A stretch of DNA of 64,000 nucleotides from Microbacterium mitrae (lineage in GTDB: Bacteria > Actinomycetota > Actinomycetes > Actinomycetales > Microbacteriaceae). The stretch covers positions 1 to 64,000 of the forward strand of contig NZ_VRSW01000001.1 in assembly GCF_008017445.1 (NCBI RefSeq), written 5' to 3'. Under the pieces are notes generated by a model. It saw only the letters and a list, made by a program, of their open reading frames with translations, did no database searches and was not told the DNA's origin. This document shows, one piece after another, positions 10,100-18,122 of this stretch (positions are counted from its first letter, which is position 1; each line of letters begins with the position of its first letter). The position numbers and the translations under genes are program-made.

Positions 10100-10537
10100 A
10101 TGATTGTTGAATTGAGTTCCGCGCGTGCAACGACCACTCACCCGCCACAGGCAGTCTTTTCGCGGTGGGCAGACCCAGCGACGTGGGCAGAGTGGGATCC
10201 GGAGGTGGCGTGGGCAACCTGTAGTTCTCCGGTAGAGCTTGGTGCTCGTGGCAGGTTGAAGCCGGCGTCGGGGCCAGCGTCGTCGTTCACCGTCAGCGCA
10301 TTCGAGGCGGATCGTGTCTTCACCAACACCGCGAAGCTGCCCGGCGCGAAGCTCGTTTTCGAGCATCACGTCGCCGCGACAGAGGATGGCATCGAAGTCG
10401 CGGTGCAGATTCGCCTCGACGGGCCGATGGCTAAGGTGTGGAGTGCGTTGATGGGCGCTGGCCTTCGCGATGCCGCTGCATCGAGCCTCGATGGCCTCCT
10501 CGCGCACTTGGATCGAAGCCGCACATGGCAGAGCTGA
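10100..10537 (+). CDS. SRPBCC-fold (START-like) protein
   Basis: From ATG 10100 the product is 145 residues. It begins MIVELSSARATTTHPPQAVFSRWADPATWAEWDPEV, typical of the SRPBCC/polyketide-cyclase-like fold that forms a deep hydrophobic ligand pocket, and ends with the usual long C-terminal helix. Small proteins of this type bind or modify hydrophobic ligands; the ligand here is unknown. The gene overlaps the following MarR gene by 13 nt, so they form an operon, and a palindrome sits immediately before the start. An in-frame upstream extension to 9800 is possible but less likely. Confidence 0.8.
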   Translation: MIVELSSARATTTHPPQAVFSRWADPATWAEWDPEVAWATCSSPVELGARGRLKPASGPASSFTVSAFEADRVFTNTAKLPGAKLVFEHHVAATEDGIEVAVQIRLDGPMAKVWSALMGAGLRDAAASSLDGLLAHLDRSRTWQS

Positions 10538-10977
10538 ACACCGAGTTTGCCGATGGCCGTGACAGTCCAGGGCTCATGCTCTGGCGCGTGAGCATGCAGT
10601 GGCAGGCGCTGCAGCGCGCCGCGCTACGGCCGCACGAGCTGACCCACGTGCAGTTTGTGCTGCTCGCGGGCCTACTTGACCTGGGGCATCCTGTCAGCCA
10701 GGCTGAGCTGGCTCGGCACATGGGTATCGACGCAATGATGACCTCACAGGTGATTCGAGCGTTGGAATCGCGGAACCTCGTGGTGCGTGGTCGAGATGCC
10801 CAGGATTCGCGTGTCGTCAAGGTCGAAGCGACGAGCGCCGGTAGCGAACTCGCCAATGCGGCGATCAGTGATGTCGAGGCGGTCGATCGTGAATTCTTCG
10901 GACGCCTCGGTGACAGTCAGTCGGCTTTTGCAACGCAGCTTGGTGTGCTTGTCGCCGGAGGTTCCATCGAGTCTTAG
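10525..10977 (+). CDS. MarR family transcriptional regulator
   Basis: 150 residues from ATG 10525. The winged helix-turn-helix is clear: VSQAELARHMGIDAMMTSQV (recognition region) followed by IRALESRNLVVRG and the wing with R-D-A-Q-D-S-R, the classic MarR D-x-R-x-x-x-V pattern. N- and C-terminal helices would form the dimer interface. It overlaps the SRPBCC gene, so both are made together, and the 20-bp palindrome upstream of that gene is the likely operator. The inducing ligand may be the same hydrophobic compound that the SRPBCC protein handles, but this is inference. Confidence 0.9.
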   Translation: MAELNTEFADGRDSPGLMLWRVSMQWQALQRAALRPHELTHVQFVLLAGLLDLGHPVSQAELARHMGIDAMMTSQVIRALESRNLVVRGRDAQDSRVVKVEATSAGSELANAAISDVEAVDREFFGRLGDSQSAFATQLGVLVAGGSIES

Positions 10978-11002
10978 CGTCTCGCCGGGAGGCAGCCAAC
11001 GA

Positions 11003-11034
11003 CGAACCCCGCCACCTTCCGGTGACGGGGTTCG
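11003..11034. terminator. bidirectional terminator hairpin between marR and glnA1
   Basis: CGAACCCCG at 11003-11011 pairs with CGGGGTTCG at 11026-11034, and an inner CACC/GGTG helix extends the stem. It sits between convergent genes. Confidence 0.75.
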
Positions 11035-11045
11035 GGTGATTTGAA

Positions 11046-12470
11046 TCAGACTCCGTAGTAGAGCTCGAACTCAAACGGGTGAGGGCGCTGGGCCATCGGC
11101 TTGATCTCGTTCTCGATCTTGTAGTTGATCCAGGTCTCGATCAGCTCTTCGGTGAACACGCCACCCTCAAGCAAGAACTGGTGGTCGGCGCGCAGGGCCT
11201 CCAGCGAGTCCAGCAGCGAGTTCGGAACCTGTGGGATGTTCTTCGCCTCCTCGGGCGGAAGCTCGTACAGGTCCTTGTCGATCGGCTCAAGCGGCTCGAT
11301 GCGGTTCTTGATGCCGTCAAGGCCAGCCATCAGCTGAGCCGCAAACGCGAAGTACGGGTTGGAGGCGGCGTCAGGAACGCGGAACTCAATGCGCTTTGCC
11401 TTCGGGTTCGAGCCCGTAAGCGGAATGCGAATCGCGGCCGAGCGGTTGCCTGCCGAGTAGGCCAGGTTAACCGGAGCCTCGAAGCCCTTCACCAGACGGT
11501 GGTACGAGTTCAGCGACGGGTTTGTGAAGGCGAGCACAGCGTTCGCGTGCTTCAGGAGTCCGCCGATGTACCAGCGAGCGATGTCAGAAAGCTGACCGTA
11601 GCCCTTCTCGTCGAAGAACAGCGGCTTGCCGTCGAGCCACAGCGACTGGTGGGTGTGCATGCCCGAACCGTTGTCGCCAAACAGCGGCTTCGGCATGAAC
11701 GTTGCCGTCTTGCCCCACAGCTCCGCCGTGTTCTTGACGATGTACTTGAACTTCAGAATGTCGTCTGCCGCCGACACCATGGTGTCGAAACGGTAGTTGA
11801 TTTCCTGCTGCCCCGCGGTTCCGACCTCGTGGTGTGAACGCTCCAGGTGAAGGCCCGCCTCGATGAGACGCAGCGACATGTCGTCGCGCAGGTCGGCCGT
11901 CTTGTCGACGGGCGCGACGGGGAAGTAGCCGCCCTTGAAGGGGGTCTTGTTGGCGAGGTTGCCGCCCTCTTCCTTGCGCCCGGTGTTCCAGGCGGCCTCT
12001 TCGGAGTCAACCGAATAGAAGCTCTTGCCCTCGGAGACCTCGTAGCGCACATCGTCGAAGATGTAGAACTCGGCCTCGGGTGCGAAATATGCCGTGTCGG
12101 CAATGCCCGTCGAGGCGAGGTACTTCTCTGCCTTCTTGGCGACCTGACGCGGGTCCTTGCTGTAGACCTCGCCGGTGCGCGGGTTGAAGATGTCGAAGAC
12201 CATGATGAGCGTCTTCTCGGCGCGGAACTGGTCGATGTACGCCGTCGTGACATCGGGGATGAGCTGCATGTCCGACTCGTGGATCGACGCGAAACCGCGA
12301 ATAGATGATCCGTCGAACAGTTGGCCAACCGTGAAGAATTCTTCGTCTACGGTCGAGGCCGGAATGTTGAAGTGCTGCTGCACACCGGGGAGATCCGTGA
12401 ATCGGATGTCAAGAAACTTGACGTCGTTCTCCTTGATGTACGCCAGCACTTCAGATGAATCGCGGAACAT
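11046..12470 (-). CDS. glnA1: glutamine synthetase, type I, adenylylatable (GlnA1)
   Basis: 474 residues, the main-enzyme length. Motifs are [53 protein letters not shown] and NRSAAIRIP. Tyr402 in [15 protein letters not shown] is the adenylylation site typical of beta-type enzymes and is the natural target of the GlnE encoded at 6773-9763. It assimilates ammonia in the cytoplasm as a dodecamer. It converges on the marR gene and is divergent from the RDD protein gene. The intergenic region holds a 13-bp palindrome and repeated GTTAC words that could bind a nitrogen regulator. Confidence 0.97.
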   Translation of the reverse strand: MFRDSSEVLAYIKENDVKFLDIRFTDLPGVQQHFNIPASTVDEEFFTVGQLFDGSSIRGFASIHESDMQLIPDVTTAYIDQFRAEKTLIMVFDIFNPRTGEVYSKDPRQVAKKAEKYLASTGIADTAYFAPEAEFYIFDDVRYEVSEGKSFYSVDSEEAAWNTGRKEEGGNLANKTPFKGGYFPVAPVDKTADLRDDMSLRLIEAGLHLERSHHEVGTAGQQEINYRFDTMVSAADDILKFKYIVKNTAELWGKTATFMPKPLFGDNGSGMHTHQSLWLDGKPLFFDEKGYGQLSDIARWYIGGLLKHANAVLAFTNPSLNSYHRLVKGFEAPVNLAYSAGNRSAAIRIPLTGSNPKAKRIEFRVPDAASNPYFAFAAQLMAGLDGIKNRIEPLEPIDKDLYELPPEEAKNIPQVPNSLLDSLEALRADHQFLLEGGVFTEELIETWINYKIENEIKPMAQRPHPFEFELYYGV

Positions 12471-12520
12471 GCATTCTCCAATGGGGTAGAGCGGCGTTAC
12501 GTCGTCCGAAAGCTGGACGA

Positions 12521-12533
12521 TAACGTGACGTTA
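12521..12533. promoter_or_regulatory. palindrome in the glnA1 upstream region
   Basis: TAACGTGACGTTA is a perfect odd palindrome 51 bp upstream of glnA1. GTTACGTC occurs twice more nearby (about 12496 and 12577). GTTAC words are part of GlnR-type sites, but the spacing does not fit the published GlnR box cleanly, so the regulator is uncertain. Confidence 0.4.
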
Positions 12534-12591
12534 CCTTTTCGTCGTGTCTCGAGCGTATCCCGAATGTTTCCAGCGTGTTACGTCAGGCGAT

Positions 12592-12597
12592 TAGGCT
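12592..12597 (+). promoter_or_regulatory. -10 hexamer of the RDD protein gene (leaderless type)
   Basis: TAGGCT ends 6 nt before the GTG start at 12604. The 15-mer GGCGATTAGGCTTGA also occurs intact at the parE promoter (33867-33881). Confidence 0.5.
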
Positions 12598-12603
12598 TGA
12601 TGA

Positions 12604-13017
12604 GTGACCAACCCTTCTGCGTACTATCCAGGCCAAGATCTTGGTCTTCCCGAAACTGGCGTCGGCAGCATTGCTCGCTTCACGCCGCGGCTGGGTGCTC
12701 TCATCATCGATTGGATCCCCGCGACGATCCTTTCCATCGCGTTTTTTGACTACAGCCCGCTCGCGCAGGCCCTCATCTTCGTGGGCATCAACATCGTGTT
12801 CATCCCCACGTTGGGCGGAACCCCGGGGCACCGCATCGTCGGCATGCGGGTGTTGCGTTTGGACGGCGCGTGGACCGGCGTGATTCGCCCGATCGTTCGC
12901 AGCGTGTTGCTTATGCTCGTGATTCCCGCCGTGGTGTGGGACCAAGACCAGCGAGGCCTGCACGACAAGGTTGCCGGAACCATGCTGGTGCGTGCGCCTG
13001 GCATCTTCAGCCGCTGA
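12604..13017 (+). CDS. RDD family membrane protein
   Basis: 137 residues from GTG 12604. Residues PRLGALIIDWIP carry the R-D pair (here R and D in RLGALIID) that names the family. Then come two to three hydrophobic helices and the conserved TPGHRIVGMRVLRLDG segment, followed by a final helix and D-x-R-G-LHDKVAGT. RDD proteins are small multi-pass inner-membrane proteins whose roles are mostly unproven; some have been linked to sodium/proton antiport. It is divergent from glnA1 and followed by a strong bidirectional terminator. Confidence 0.88.
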   Translation: MTNPSAYYPGQDLGLPETGVGSIARFTPRLGALIIDWIPATILSIAFFDYSPLAQALIFVGINIVFIPTLGGTPGHRIVGMRVLRLDGAWTGVIRPIVRSVLLMLVIPAVVWDQDQRGLHDKVAGTMLVRAPGIFSR

Positions 13018-13033
13018 CGTTGTTCCGTTCAAA

Positions 13034-13065
13034 AAAGGAGGGCACCCGATCGGGTGCCCTCCTTT
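13034..13065. terminator. 32-bp perfect palindrome, bidirectional terminator
   Basis: Positions 13034-13065 form a perfect inverted repeat centred on GATC, with six A on the left side giving a T-run for the minus-strand DUF4191 gene. It lies between convergent genes. Confidence 0.9.
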
Positions 13066-13083
13066 GACGTTTGTGACCGGCCC

Positions 13084-13794
13084 TTAGCGCGGGCGCGGCG
13101 CCCGAACCTTGGTCGGGTCGATGCCCTTCGGGATGGGCAGTGAAGCCATACCCTGCGTCATGGAATCCATGCGCTTGATGACGGCGGCCTGCGTTGCCTT
13201 GCTGATGCTCTTGGGCAATGCCTTGACCGTCTTGCCGAGGGCCTTGATCGAAACCTGGCCTTCGCCATTGCCGACGTACATCACGTGAACCGGAACCTGG
13301 GGTGCGACGCGCTTAGCGCGCATCTTTTCTTCGTTGATGAGGCGAGAGAGGCGGCCTTCAGCGCCTTCGCCCACGATCAGGATGCCGGCGCGGCCAATGG
13401 CGCGGTAGACGGCGTCTTGCGTCTTCGGGTTCACGCCAACGGGGGTCTCGTCGGCGTGCCAGCCGCGACCGAGGCCGCTGGTGATGACGTAACCCGTTGC
13501 GCCCGGCATGCCGTCGATCTTGGCGTACATCGCCTTCGTTGCGAGGCGCGACATGGTGATCATGGCCGCCAAGAATCCGAGCATGAGGCCGGTGACGCCC
13601 CACAGAATGATGCTCCAGAGAGCAACCGGGGGAATGAGGAAGCCGAGCCCGACACCGAGCGCGATGCCCGCCACGATGATGCCGATAAGCACCCAGGGAA
13701 GCCAGGGGTAGACGTCCTTGGTGAACTTCAGGAGCGTCTTGATCTGAGAAATGAGTCCGGGACGCTTCTCGGGAGCAGAATTGCGGGCAGCCAT
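13084..13794 (-). CDS. DUF4191 family membrane protein
   Basis: 236 residues. After a basic N-terminus, two adjacent hydrophobic hairpin helices occupy about residues 32-83. A soluble domain follows with TGYVITSGLGRGWHADETPV, IGRAGILIVGEGAEGRLSRL and a long basic C-terminus. This is the layout of actinobacterial DUF4191 proteins, often found near lipoyl or glutamine synthetase genes; function unknown. TATTCT ends 7 nt before the ATG (leaderless pattern). A bidirectional terminator lies 18 bp past the stop. Confidence 0.9.
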   Translation of the reverse strand: MAARNSAPEKRPGLISQIKTLLKFTKDVYPWLPWVLIGIIVAGIALGVGLGFLIPPVALWSIILWGVTGLMLGFLAAMITMSRLATKAMYAKIDGMPGATGYVITSGLGRGWHADETPVGVNPKTQDAVYRAIGRAGILIVGEGAEGRLSRLINEEKMRAKRVAPQVPVHVMYVGNGEGQVSIKALGKTVKALPKSISKATQAAVIKRMDSMTQGMASLPIPKGIDPTKVRAPRPR

Positions 13795-13801
13795 GGTGTT
13801 A

Positions 13802-13807
13802 AGAATA
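13802..13807 (-). promoter_or_regulatory. -10 hexamer of the DUF4191 gene
   Basis: TATTCT on the minus strand lies 7 nt before the ATG at 13794, consistent with a leaderless transcript. Confidence 0.45.
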
Positions 13808-13905
13808 CCTGGAACGGCTCCTCCACATGTTCACTCGGCTCGCCGTCAGCCCACAGTTTCGCTCATGGCCGACACGCCGCGTCGAGGGATCGCGACGCTT
13901 GTTCT

Positions 13906-15306
13906 ATGCCAGGCTCCCTGCTTACCCGCGAACTTCGTTCCATTCGTCGCGTGGCACCTCCCGATGCGCCGTGCGAAGCAACGCTCGCGACGATCGAGCA
14001 GGAGGCGTATCTTCTGGTCGATTGCGATCACGACCTCATCGCGCGCGCCCTCCGGTATGCGGGAGCAGAGCATGTGTGGGCGCCCGTTGACGTATTTCGT
14101 CGTGCTGACGGTCACGATGCCATGATGCCGCGGGTGGTGGAACCACTGGAGATGTTCTTGGAGCGTCGCAGGTCTCAGGCGATGTACGCGGGGGAGATCG
14201 TCACTCTGGCGTGCAGCGTGATGCGCGGGCTCATCGAACTGCGCCATCACGACGACGGGGCCCTCGCGACGGGGCGGTGGTGGGTGACTGACGCCGGAAA
14301 ACCGGTTTTCGCGCCAACGGCGGGCGACCCGGCGGCAGGCGCTTCGGTGCGGGTGATGGTGCTCCTGGCCGAACATGCACAAGATCGCGAGCTGGTGCGG
14401 CTGCTGGCCGATGCGGAGCAGGCGTGTGTGGCGTCTGATATCGAGCAGTTGGCAGACGTTGAAAGACGCCTCGTACTCCTCGCGGCGCCGCGGCCCGTCG
14501 ATCTGGGCTTTCTGGGTTCCGAACTGGAGACCTCGGCTTTACGAGCGGCTCCCGAACGGGTTTTGGCGCCGCGGAGAGCCGCATTCGATCGGTTGCCACA
14601 AGCACACGACGAGAGTCGGGGCGGCGGCCTCGGCGCGGTGGCCGGGGAGCTGATTGCGGGGCTGAGATCTCGGGTCGAGCGCTTGCGCCCAACGCGGCGC
14701 GAACCTGGCCGTTCGTCGGTGCGCGATCGACCTGCGGCTGCGCGCGCCACGACGCAGGGGAGCGCGCGTGGTTCCGCGCGGCCACCGCGGCGCCGAGTAT
14801 GGGGTCTGGCGATTGCGCTGGCAATTATCGTGGTGGCGGTTGGTTTGCTGTGGCCAGACGGTGAGTCATCCAGTGAAGCCGAGCGGGAACAAGCGGGTCA
14901 TGCGGAATCGGTGACCCCGGCGGCCCCTCCGGAGGGCTCACCTTCGGGAGATGTGGTTGTCCCGGCCGAGGGTGAACCGTCGGAGGCAACACCTGCACCG
15001 GCTGCGCAATCGCCGGAGGTTGCCGGGATCGTTCCAGAAGAAGGGCAACCGGAGCTCACGCTTGTGGCGGCCGCGCTGCTGGCGGCGGTGGGTGATTGCG
15101 ATGCAACCCAAACCTGCGCGGACGTGTTGCTGGATCAGGAGTTGGCAGGCCTGGTGCCGGCGGCAGGAACAATCCGGCTCATCGATGACTATGGCGGAAT
15201 CGCGGTGTTCTCCGTCACTGTGCCGGAGGCGGCTCCCATCACCGTCGTGATCGAGAAGCGAGGGGAGCAGTGGTTGATTCGAGAGGTTAATGCCGAGGCC
15301 GAATGA
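13906..15306 (+). CDS. single-pass membrane protein with a possible degenerate protein-kinase-like domain
   Basis: 466 residues from ATG 13906; earlier in-frame codons only mirror the opposite gene. Residues 1 to about 290 are cytoplasmic, a single helix (GLAIALAIIVVAVGLLW) lies near 300-317, and a Pro/Glu/Ala-rich linker leads to an extracellular domain of about 90 residues with two cysteines (DCDATQTCAD). The stretch YAGEIVTLACSVMRGLIELR followed by ATGRWWVTDAGKPVFAPTAG resembles the helix and catalytic loop of Ser/Thr kinases, but the HRD, DFG and VAIK-type catalytic residues are absent. A kinase remnant or scaffold is plausible; I do not recognise a named family. Confidence 0.65.
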   Translation: MPGSLLTRELRSIRRVAPPDAPCEATLATIEQEAYLLVDCDHDLIARALRYAGAEHVWAPVDVFRRADGHDAMMPRVVEPLEMFLERRRSQAMYAGEIVTLACSVMRGLIELRHHDDGALATGRWWVTDAGKPVFAPTAGDPAAGASVRVMVLLAEHAQDRELVRLLADAEQACVASDIEQLADVERRLVLLAAPRPVDLGFLGSELETSALRAAPERVLAPRRAAFDRLPQAHDESRGGGLGAVAGELIAGLRSRVERLRPTRREPGRSSVRDRPAAARATTQGSARGSARPPRRRVWGLAIALAIIVVAVGLLWPDGESSSEAEREQAGHAESVTPAAPPEGSPSGDVVVPAEGEPSEATPAPAAQSPEVAGIVPEEGQPELTLVAAALLAAVGDCDATQTCADVLLDQELAGLVPAAGTIRLIDDYGGIAVFSVTVPEAAPITVVIEKRGEQWLIREVNAEAE

Positions 15307-15343
15307 TCACCGCGAGTGCGCAACGCAGCGGGTGCACAAGAAC

Positions 15344-15379
15344 GCGGAGCCGGCTGCCCAGCGGGCAAGCCGACTCCGC
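15344..15379. terminator. hairpin terminator between convergent genes
   Basis: GCGGAGCCGGCTGCCC at 15344-15359 pairs with the segment at 15363-15379 through one G-T mismatch position and one bulge, with a short AGC loop. Confidence 0.7.
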
Positions 15380-15387
15380 GCGAGCAC

Positions 15388-16373
15388 TCAGGCGGTCTTC
15401 AGAACGGTGTTCTCGAGACGGGCGTACGAGGCTTCCATGCCATCGGCCATGCCGGTGCCGAGAATCATGTCACGGGTGTCCTTGTCGGGATACTCGATCA
15501 ACAACGTGATCAGAGTCGCGCCGTCTTCTTCGTACAGATTCAGATCGTTCAGCGTCTCAATGGGCATGCCCTGCATGCGTTCCGTCGTGACGGCGCGGCG
15601 GGGTGCGTCAAGCATCAGCGCCTCGCCTTCAAATCCGAACGGTTCGCCCTCGGTGTCGCCGACCGGCGCCCAGGAGTTGCGATATGAAGCACCGACTTCG
15701 GTCGCCGCGATGCACTCCGTCATCTCCCAACCATCCGGGCCGATCATCCACTGACGCACCAGCTCGGGCTCGTGGTGGGCGCGCCAGACGAGTTCGCGCG
15801 CGCCGTTGACAAGTCGGGTGATCCGTACGTGCGTGTCATCGAGCAGCTCCACCTGGGTTCCCTTGCCCTGGGCATAGGCGCGCAGGTCTTGCAGCACGGC
15901 ATCGAGCTGGTCCATCGCCATGCGAGTACCTTCGACCGCGCCCATCGCGACGATCTGTTCGAGGGCTTCGGCAGAGGTGAAATAGCTGGTGTTGACCATG
16001 CGGCTGCCATCGGCGGTACTCTCAAACGTGAACGTCATCCGCATCGCCGGAAAGCCCTCCAAGGGGTTGCCGTCGTCGTCCGAGAAGGTGTCGATGACCT
16101 CGAAGCTTCGGGGCGCATCGATGGCGGTGAACTCCCACGACCCCGTTGACTTTCGCCGCGTGGGCCGTGCATCGAGTAGATGGCGCGTCCGCCCACCGTG
16201 TAGTCCCATGCCGTGAAGGTCGCGGGCCACCCGGGAGGGCCCCAGAATCGCTCCAACTGCGCGGGCGTCGTGAATGCGTTCCACAATCTTTCGACCGGTG
16301 CGGCAAAATCAGCGGTGACCGTCATCGTGAGATTTTCGGCATCGGTGGTGATGTCGGTGACAGGCATTGTCAT
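15388..16373 (-). pseudogene. two-domain AHSA1/SRPBCC protein, frameshifted
   Basis: The N-terminal 75 residues (MTMPVTDITTDAENLTMTVT onward, with NAFTTPAQLERFWGPPGWPA) are read from ATG 16373. The rest (GSWEFTAIDAPRSFEVIDTF onward and a second AHSA1 domain with VWRAHHEPELVRQWMIGPDG) is read in a different frame and ends at 15388. Adding one G to the four-G run at 16141-16144 rejoins them exactly as ESQRGSWEFTA. So this is a one-base deletion in a homopolymer: either a real inactivating mutation or a sequencing error. The intact protein would have two tandem SRPBCC domains. It overlaps the ArsR gene by ATGA, forming a classic ArsR-AHSA1 pair. Confidence 0.85.
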
Positions 16374-16726
16374 GCTCCTTCTGGGTTGGCGGCCTCTTCG
16401 GCCAGCAGATCATCTAGTCGGGCGATTCGCGATCGCCACTGGTCTTCGTATTGGGCAAGGAGTGCCCGCGCTCGCGCGATCATCTCCGGGTTGGCGCGGA
16501 CGAGCCGCTCGCGTCCCTCGGCACGCTTGATGATGAGACTCGCGGCCTCCAGCACGGCAACGTGCTTTTGTACGGCCGCGAACGACATGTCGTAGTCTGC
16601 GGCGAGGGTCGACACCGACTGCTCCTGCTCAATCGTTCTGCGCAGGATGTCGCGCCGCGTCGACGTCGCCAGTGCATGAAATACACGGTCGATCTCCGCT
16701 TCACTGAGTTCTAATTGTGCAACCAT
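16370..16726 (-). CDS. ArsR family winged-helix regulator
   Basis: 118 residues. The DNA-binding domain reads VFHALATSTRRDILRRTIEQ, then VSTLAADYDMSFAAVQKHVA as helix-turn-helix, then VLEAASLIIKRAEGRERLVR as the wing. It lacks the metal-binding cysteines of ArsR/SmtB sensors, as usual for the subgroup coupled to AHSA1/SRPBCC proteins. It is co-translated with the frameshifted AHSA1 gene (4-nt overlap). A 20-bp inverted repeat covers its own start codon, suggesting autorepression. Confidence 0.92.
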   Translation of the reverse strand: MVAQLELSEAEIDRVFHALATSTRRDILRRTIEQEQSVSTLAADYDMSFAAVQKHVAVLEAASLIIKRAEGRERLVRANPEMIARARALLAQYEDQWRSRIARLDDLLAEEAANPEGA

Positions 16727-16736
16727 TTGGTTGTAC
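16717..16736. promoter_or_regulatory. inverted repeat over the arsR start, probable operator
   Basis: GTGCAACCATTTGGTTGTAC is an inverted repeat with one mismatched pair and a 2-bp centre. It covers the ATG and most of the region between -10 and start, so bound repressor would block transcription. Confidence 0.6.
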
Positions 16737-16740
16737 GTTA
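16735..16740 (-). promoter_or_regulatory. -10 hexamer of the arsR-AHSA1 operon
   Basis: TAACGT on the minus strand ends 8 nt before the ATG and overlaps the edge of the operator. Confidence 0.4.
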
Positions 16741-16876
16741 TTCGACTCGCGGAACCATGTCAAGGGGTGCTCGAAATCGTCAAGACTCGCGCCGCAAGAC
16801 AGGGGATGATGGCAGGTGGGGGATAACCCCCGCCTGGTGTGAGGACAACGCCAGTGTGACTCGACCGCCGAAAATC

Positions 16877-16882
16877 TAGCGT
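16877..16882 (+). promoter_or_regulatory. -10 hexamer of the two-component operon
   Basis: TAGCGT ends 7 nt before ATG 16890. This supports ATG 16890 rather than the in-frame GTG 16881, which lies inside the hexamer. Confidence 0.45.
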
Positions 16883-16889
16883 GGGAAAC

Positions 16890-18122
16890 ATGAAATCAAC
16901 CGTCACGCCCATTCTTGGCGCTGTCGCCCACCTCTGGGCGCTGTTCTTTGTCGGGATCGCCGCCCTTTCCGTCATGATCGCGCTGATCGCCGCTGGGGCG
17001 AGTCTGCTGGTCGTGCTCGGAATCGGCCTGATCCCGCTCGCGATCGCGGTGTTGGCACTGGCCGGCATTGCGCGAATGGAAGAGTCCCGCGTCGCTGGAC
17101 TGTTCGGCTTCGACATTCCACCGCACCCATACGCACGATCCACCCGCACCGACTGGCTGCGCATTCCGCACACCCTCTGGTTGCAGGCGAAAGATGCCCG
17201 CAACTGGATCGGCGCGCTGCACTTCACCATCATGTTCGTGCTGGCGTCGGTCGCCATCGGCCTTCTCGGTACCATCCTGTCGGCGATCACCGTGCTCATT
17301 GGTTCCGCACGGTTCGCAGACCGCGACTTCTGGATTCTGTTCTTCGGACCACTGCACGGCAGCACGGCTATCATCACCGCGATTATCACGATCGTGGTCA
17401 GCATCGGCCTGCTTCTCGCACTGGGGCTCGCGCACCGCGAAATTTCTCGCTCCATGCTGGTTCCGTCTCGCGAAGCACAGCTGCGCGCTCAGGCCGATGT
17501 TGCCACGCAGCGTCGCCAGGAGGCGATCAACGCGGCAGGCATCGAGCGCAGCCGCATCGAGCGTGACCTTCATGACGGTGTTCAGCCGCGTCTGGTCTCT
17601 GTCGGCATGACGCTCGGCATGGCCAAGAACAAGCTCGCAACCGACCCCGAGGCGGCAGCCGCGCTGATCGATGAGGCGCACCTCTCCACGAAGGCGGCAA
17701 TTACCGAACTTCGCCAACTGGCGCGGGGGATTCACCCCGCCGTGCTTGATGACCGCGGCCTCGACGCTGCGCTATCAGCCCTCGCGGCGCGCTCCCACGT
17801 GCCCGTTGTGCTCGATGTGCAGCTCGGCACGCGCTGCAGTAAGCCGGTCGAGGCGGCTCTCTACTTCGCCATCGCCGAAACCCTCACCAACGCTGCCAAG
17901 CACTCCCAGGCACACCAGGTTCGCGTCACCGTGCGCGAACGCGACGGCGGGCGCATTTGGGCGCGCGTTGAAGACGACGGAACCGGTGGTGCGGTACGCA
18001 CGCCGGGCGGCGGAATCGACGGCATCGCCGGGCGCATCGCGTCCGTCGGCGGCACGTTCTCCCTGACCAGCCCCATGGGCGGCCCAACGACGGTGGAAGT
18101 GAGCGTGCCATGCGCATCATGA
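16890..18122 (+). CDS. sensor histidine kinase, NarL/DesK type (HisKA_3)
   Basis: 410 residues from ATG 16890. The N-terminal half has about four membrane helices with a short region between the pairs, as in kinases that sense the envelope. The phosphoacceptor is His228 in IERDLHDGVQPRLVSVG, the HisKA_3 motif. The HATPase_c domain carries AETLTNAAKHSQAH (N box) and VEDDGTGG (G1-type box). It overlaps the response regulator by 13 nt, so the two are partners. The third gene of the operon encodes a DUF4097 protein, a common associate of envelope-stress systems. The stimulus is unknown. Confidence 0.92.
   Translation: MKSTVTPILGAVAHLWALFFVGIAALSVMIALIAAGASLLVVLGIGLIPLAIAVLALAGIARMEESRVAGLFGFDIPPHPYARSTRTDWLRIPHTLWLQAKDARNWIGALHFTIMFVLASVAIGLLGTILSAITVLIGSARFADRDFWILFFGPLHGSTAIITAIITIVVSIGLLLALGLAHREISRSMLVPSREAQLRAQADVATQRRQEAINAAGIERSRIERDLHDGVQPRLVSVGMTLGMAKNKLATDPEAAAALIDEAHLSTKAAITELRQLARGIHPAVLDDRGLDAALSALAARSHVPVVLDVQLGTRCSKPVEAALYFAIAETLTNAAKHSQAHQVRVTVRERDGGRIWARVEDDGTGGAVRTPGGGIDGIAGRIASVGGTFSLTSPMGGPTTVEVSVPCAS

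Noticed and set aside
13285..13905. N-terminal extension of the kinase-like membrane protein
   Set aside because: It lies antisense to the well-supported DUF4191 gene and its composition is that of a shadow; ATG 13906 is the first plausible start.
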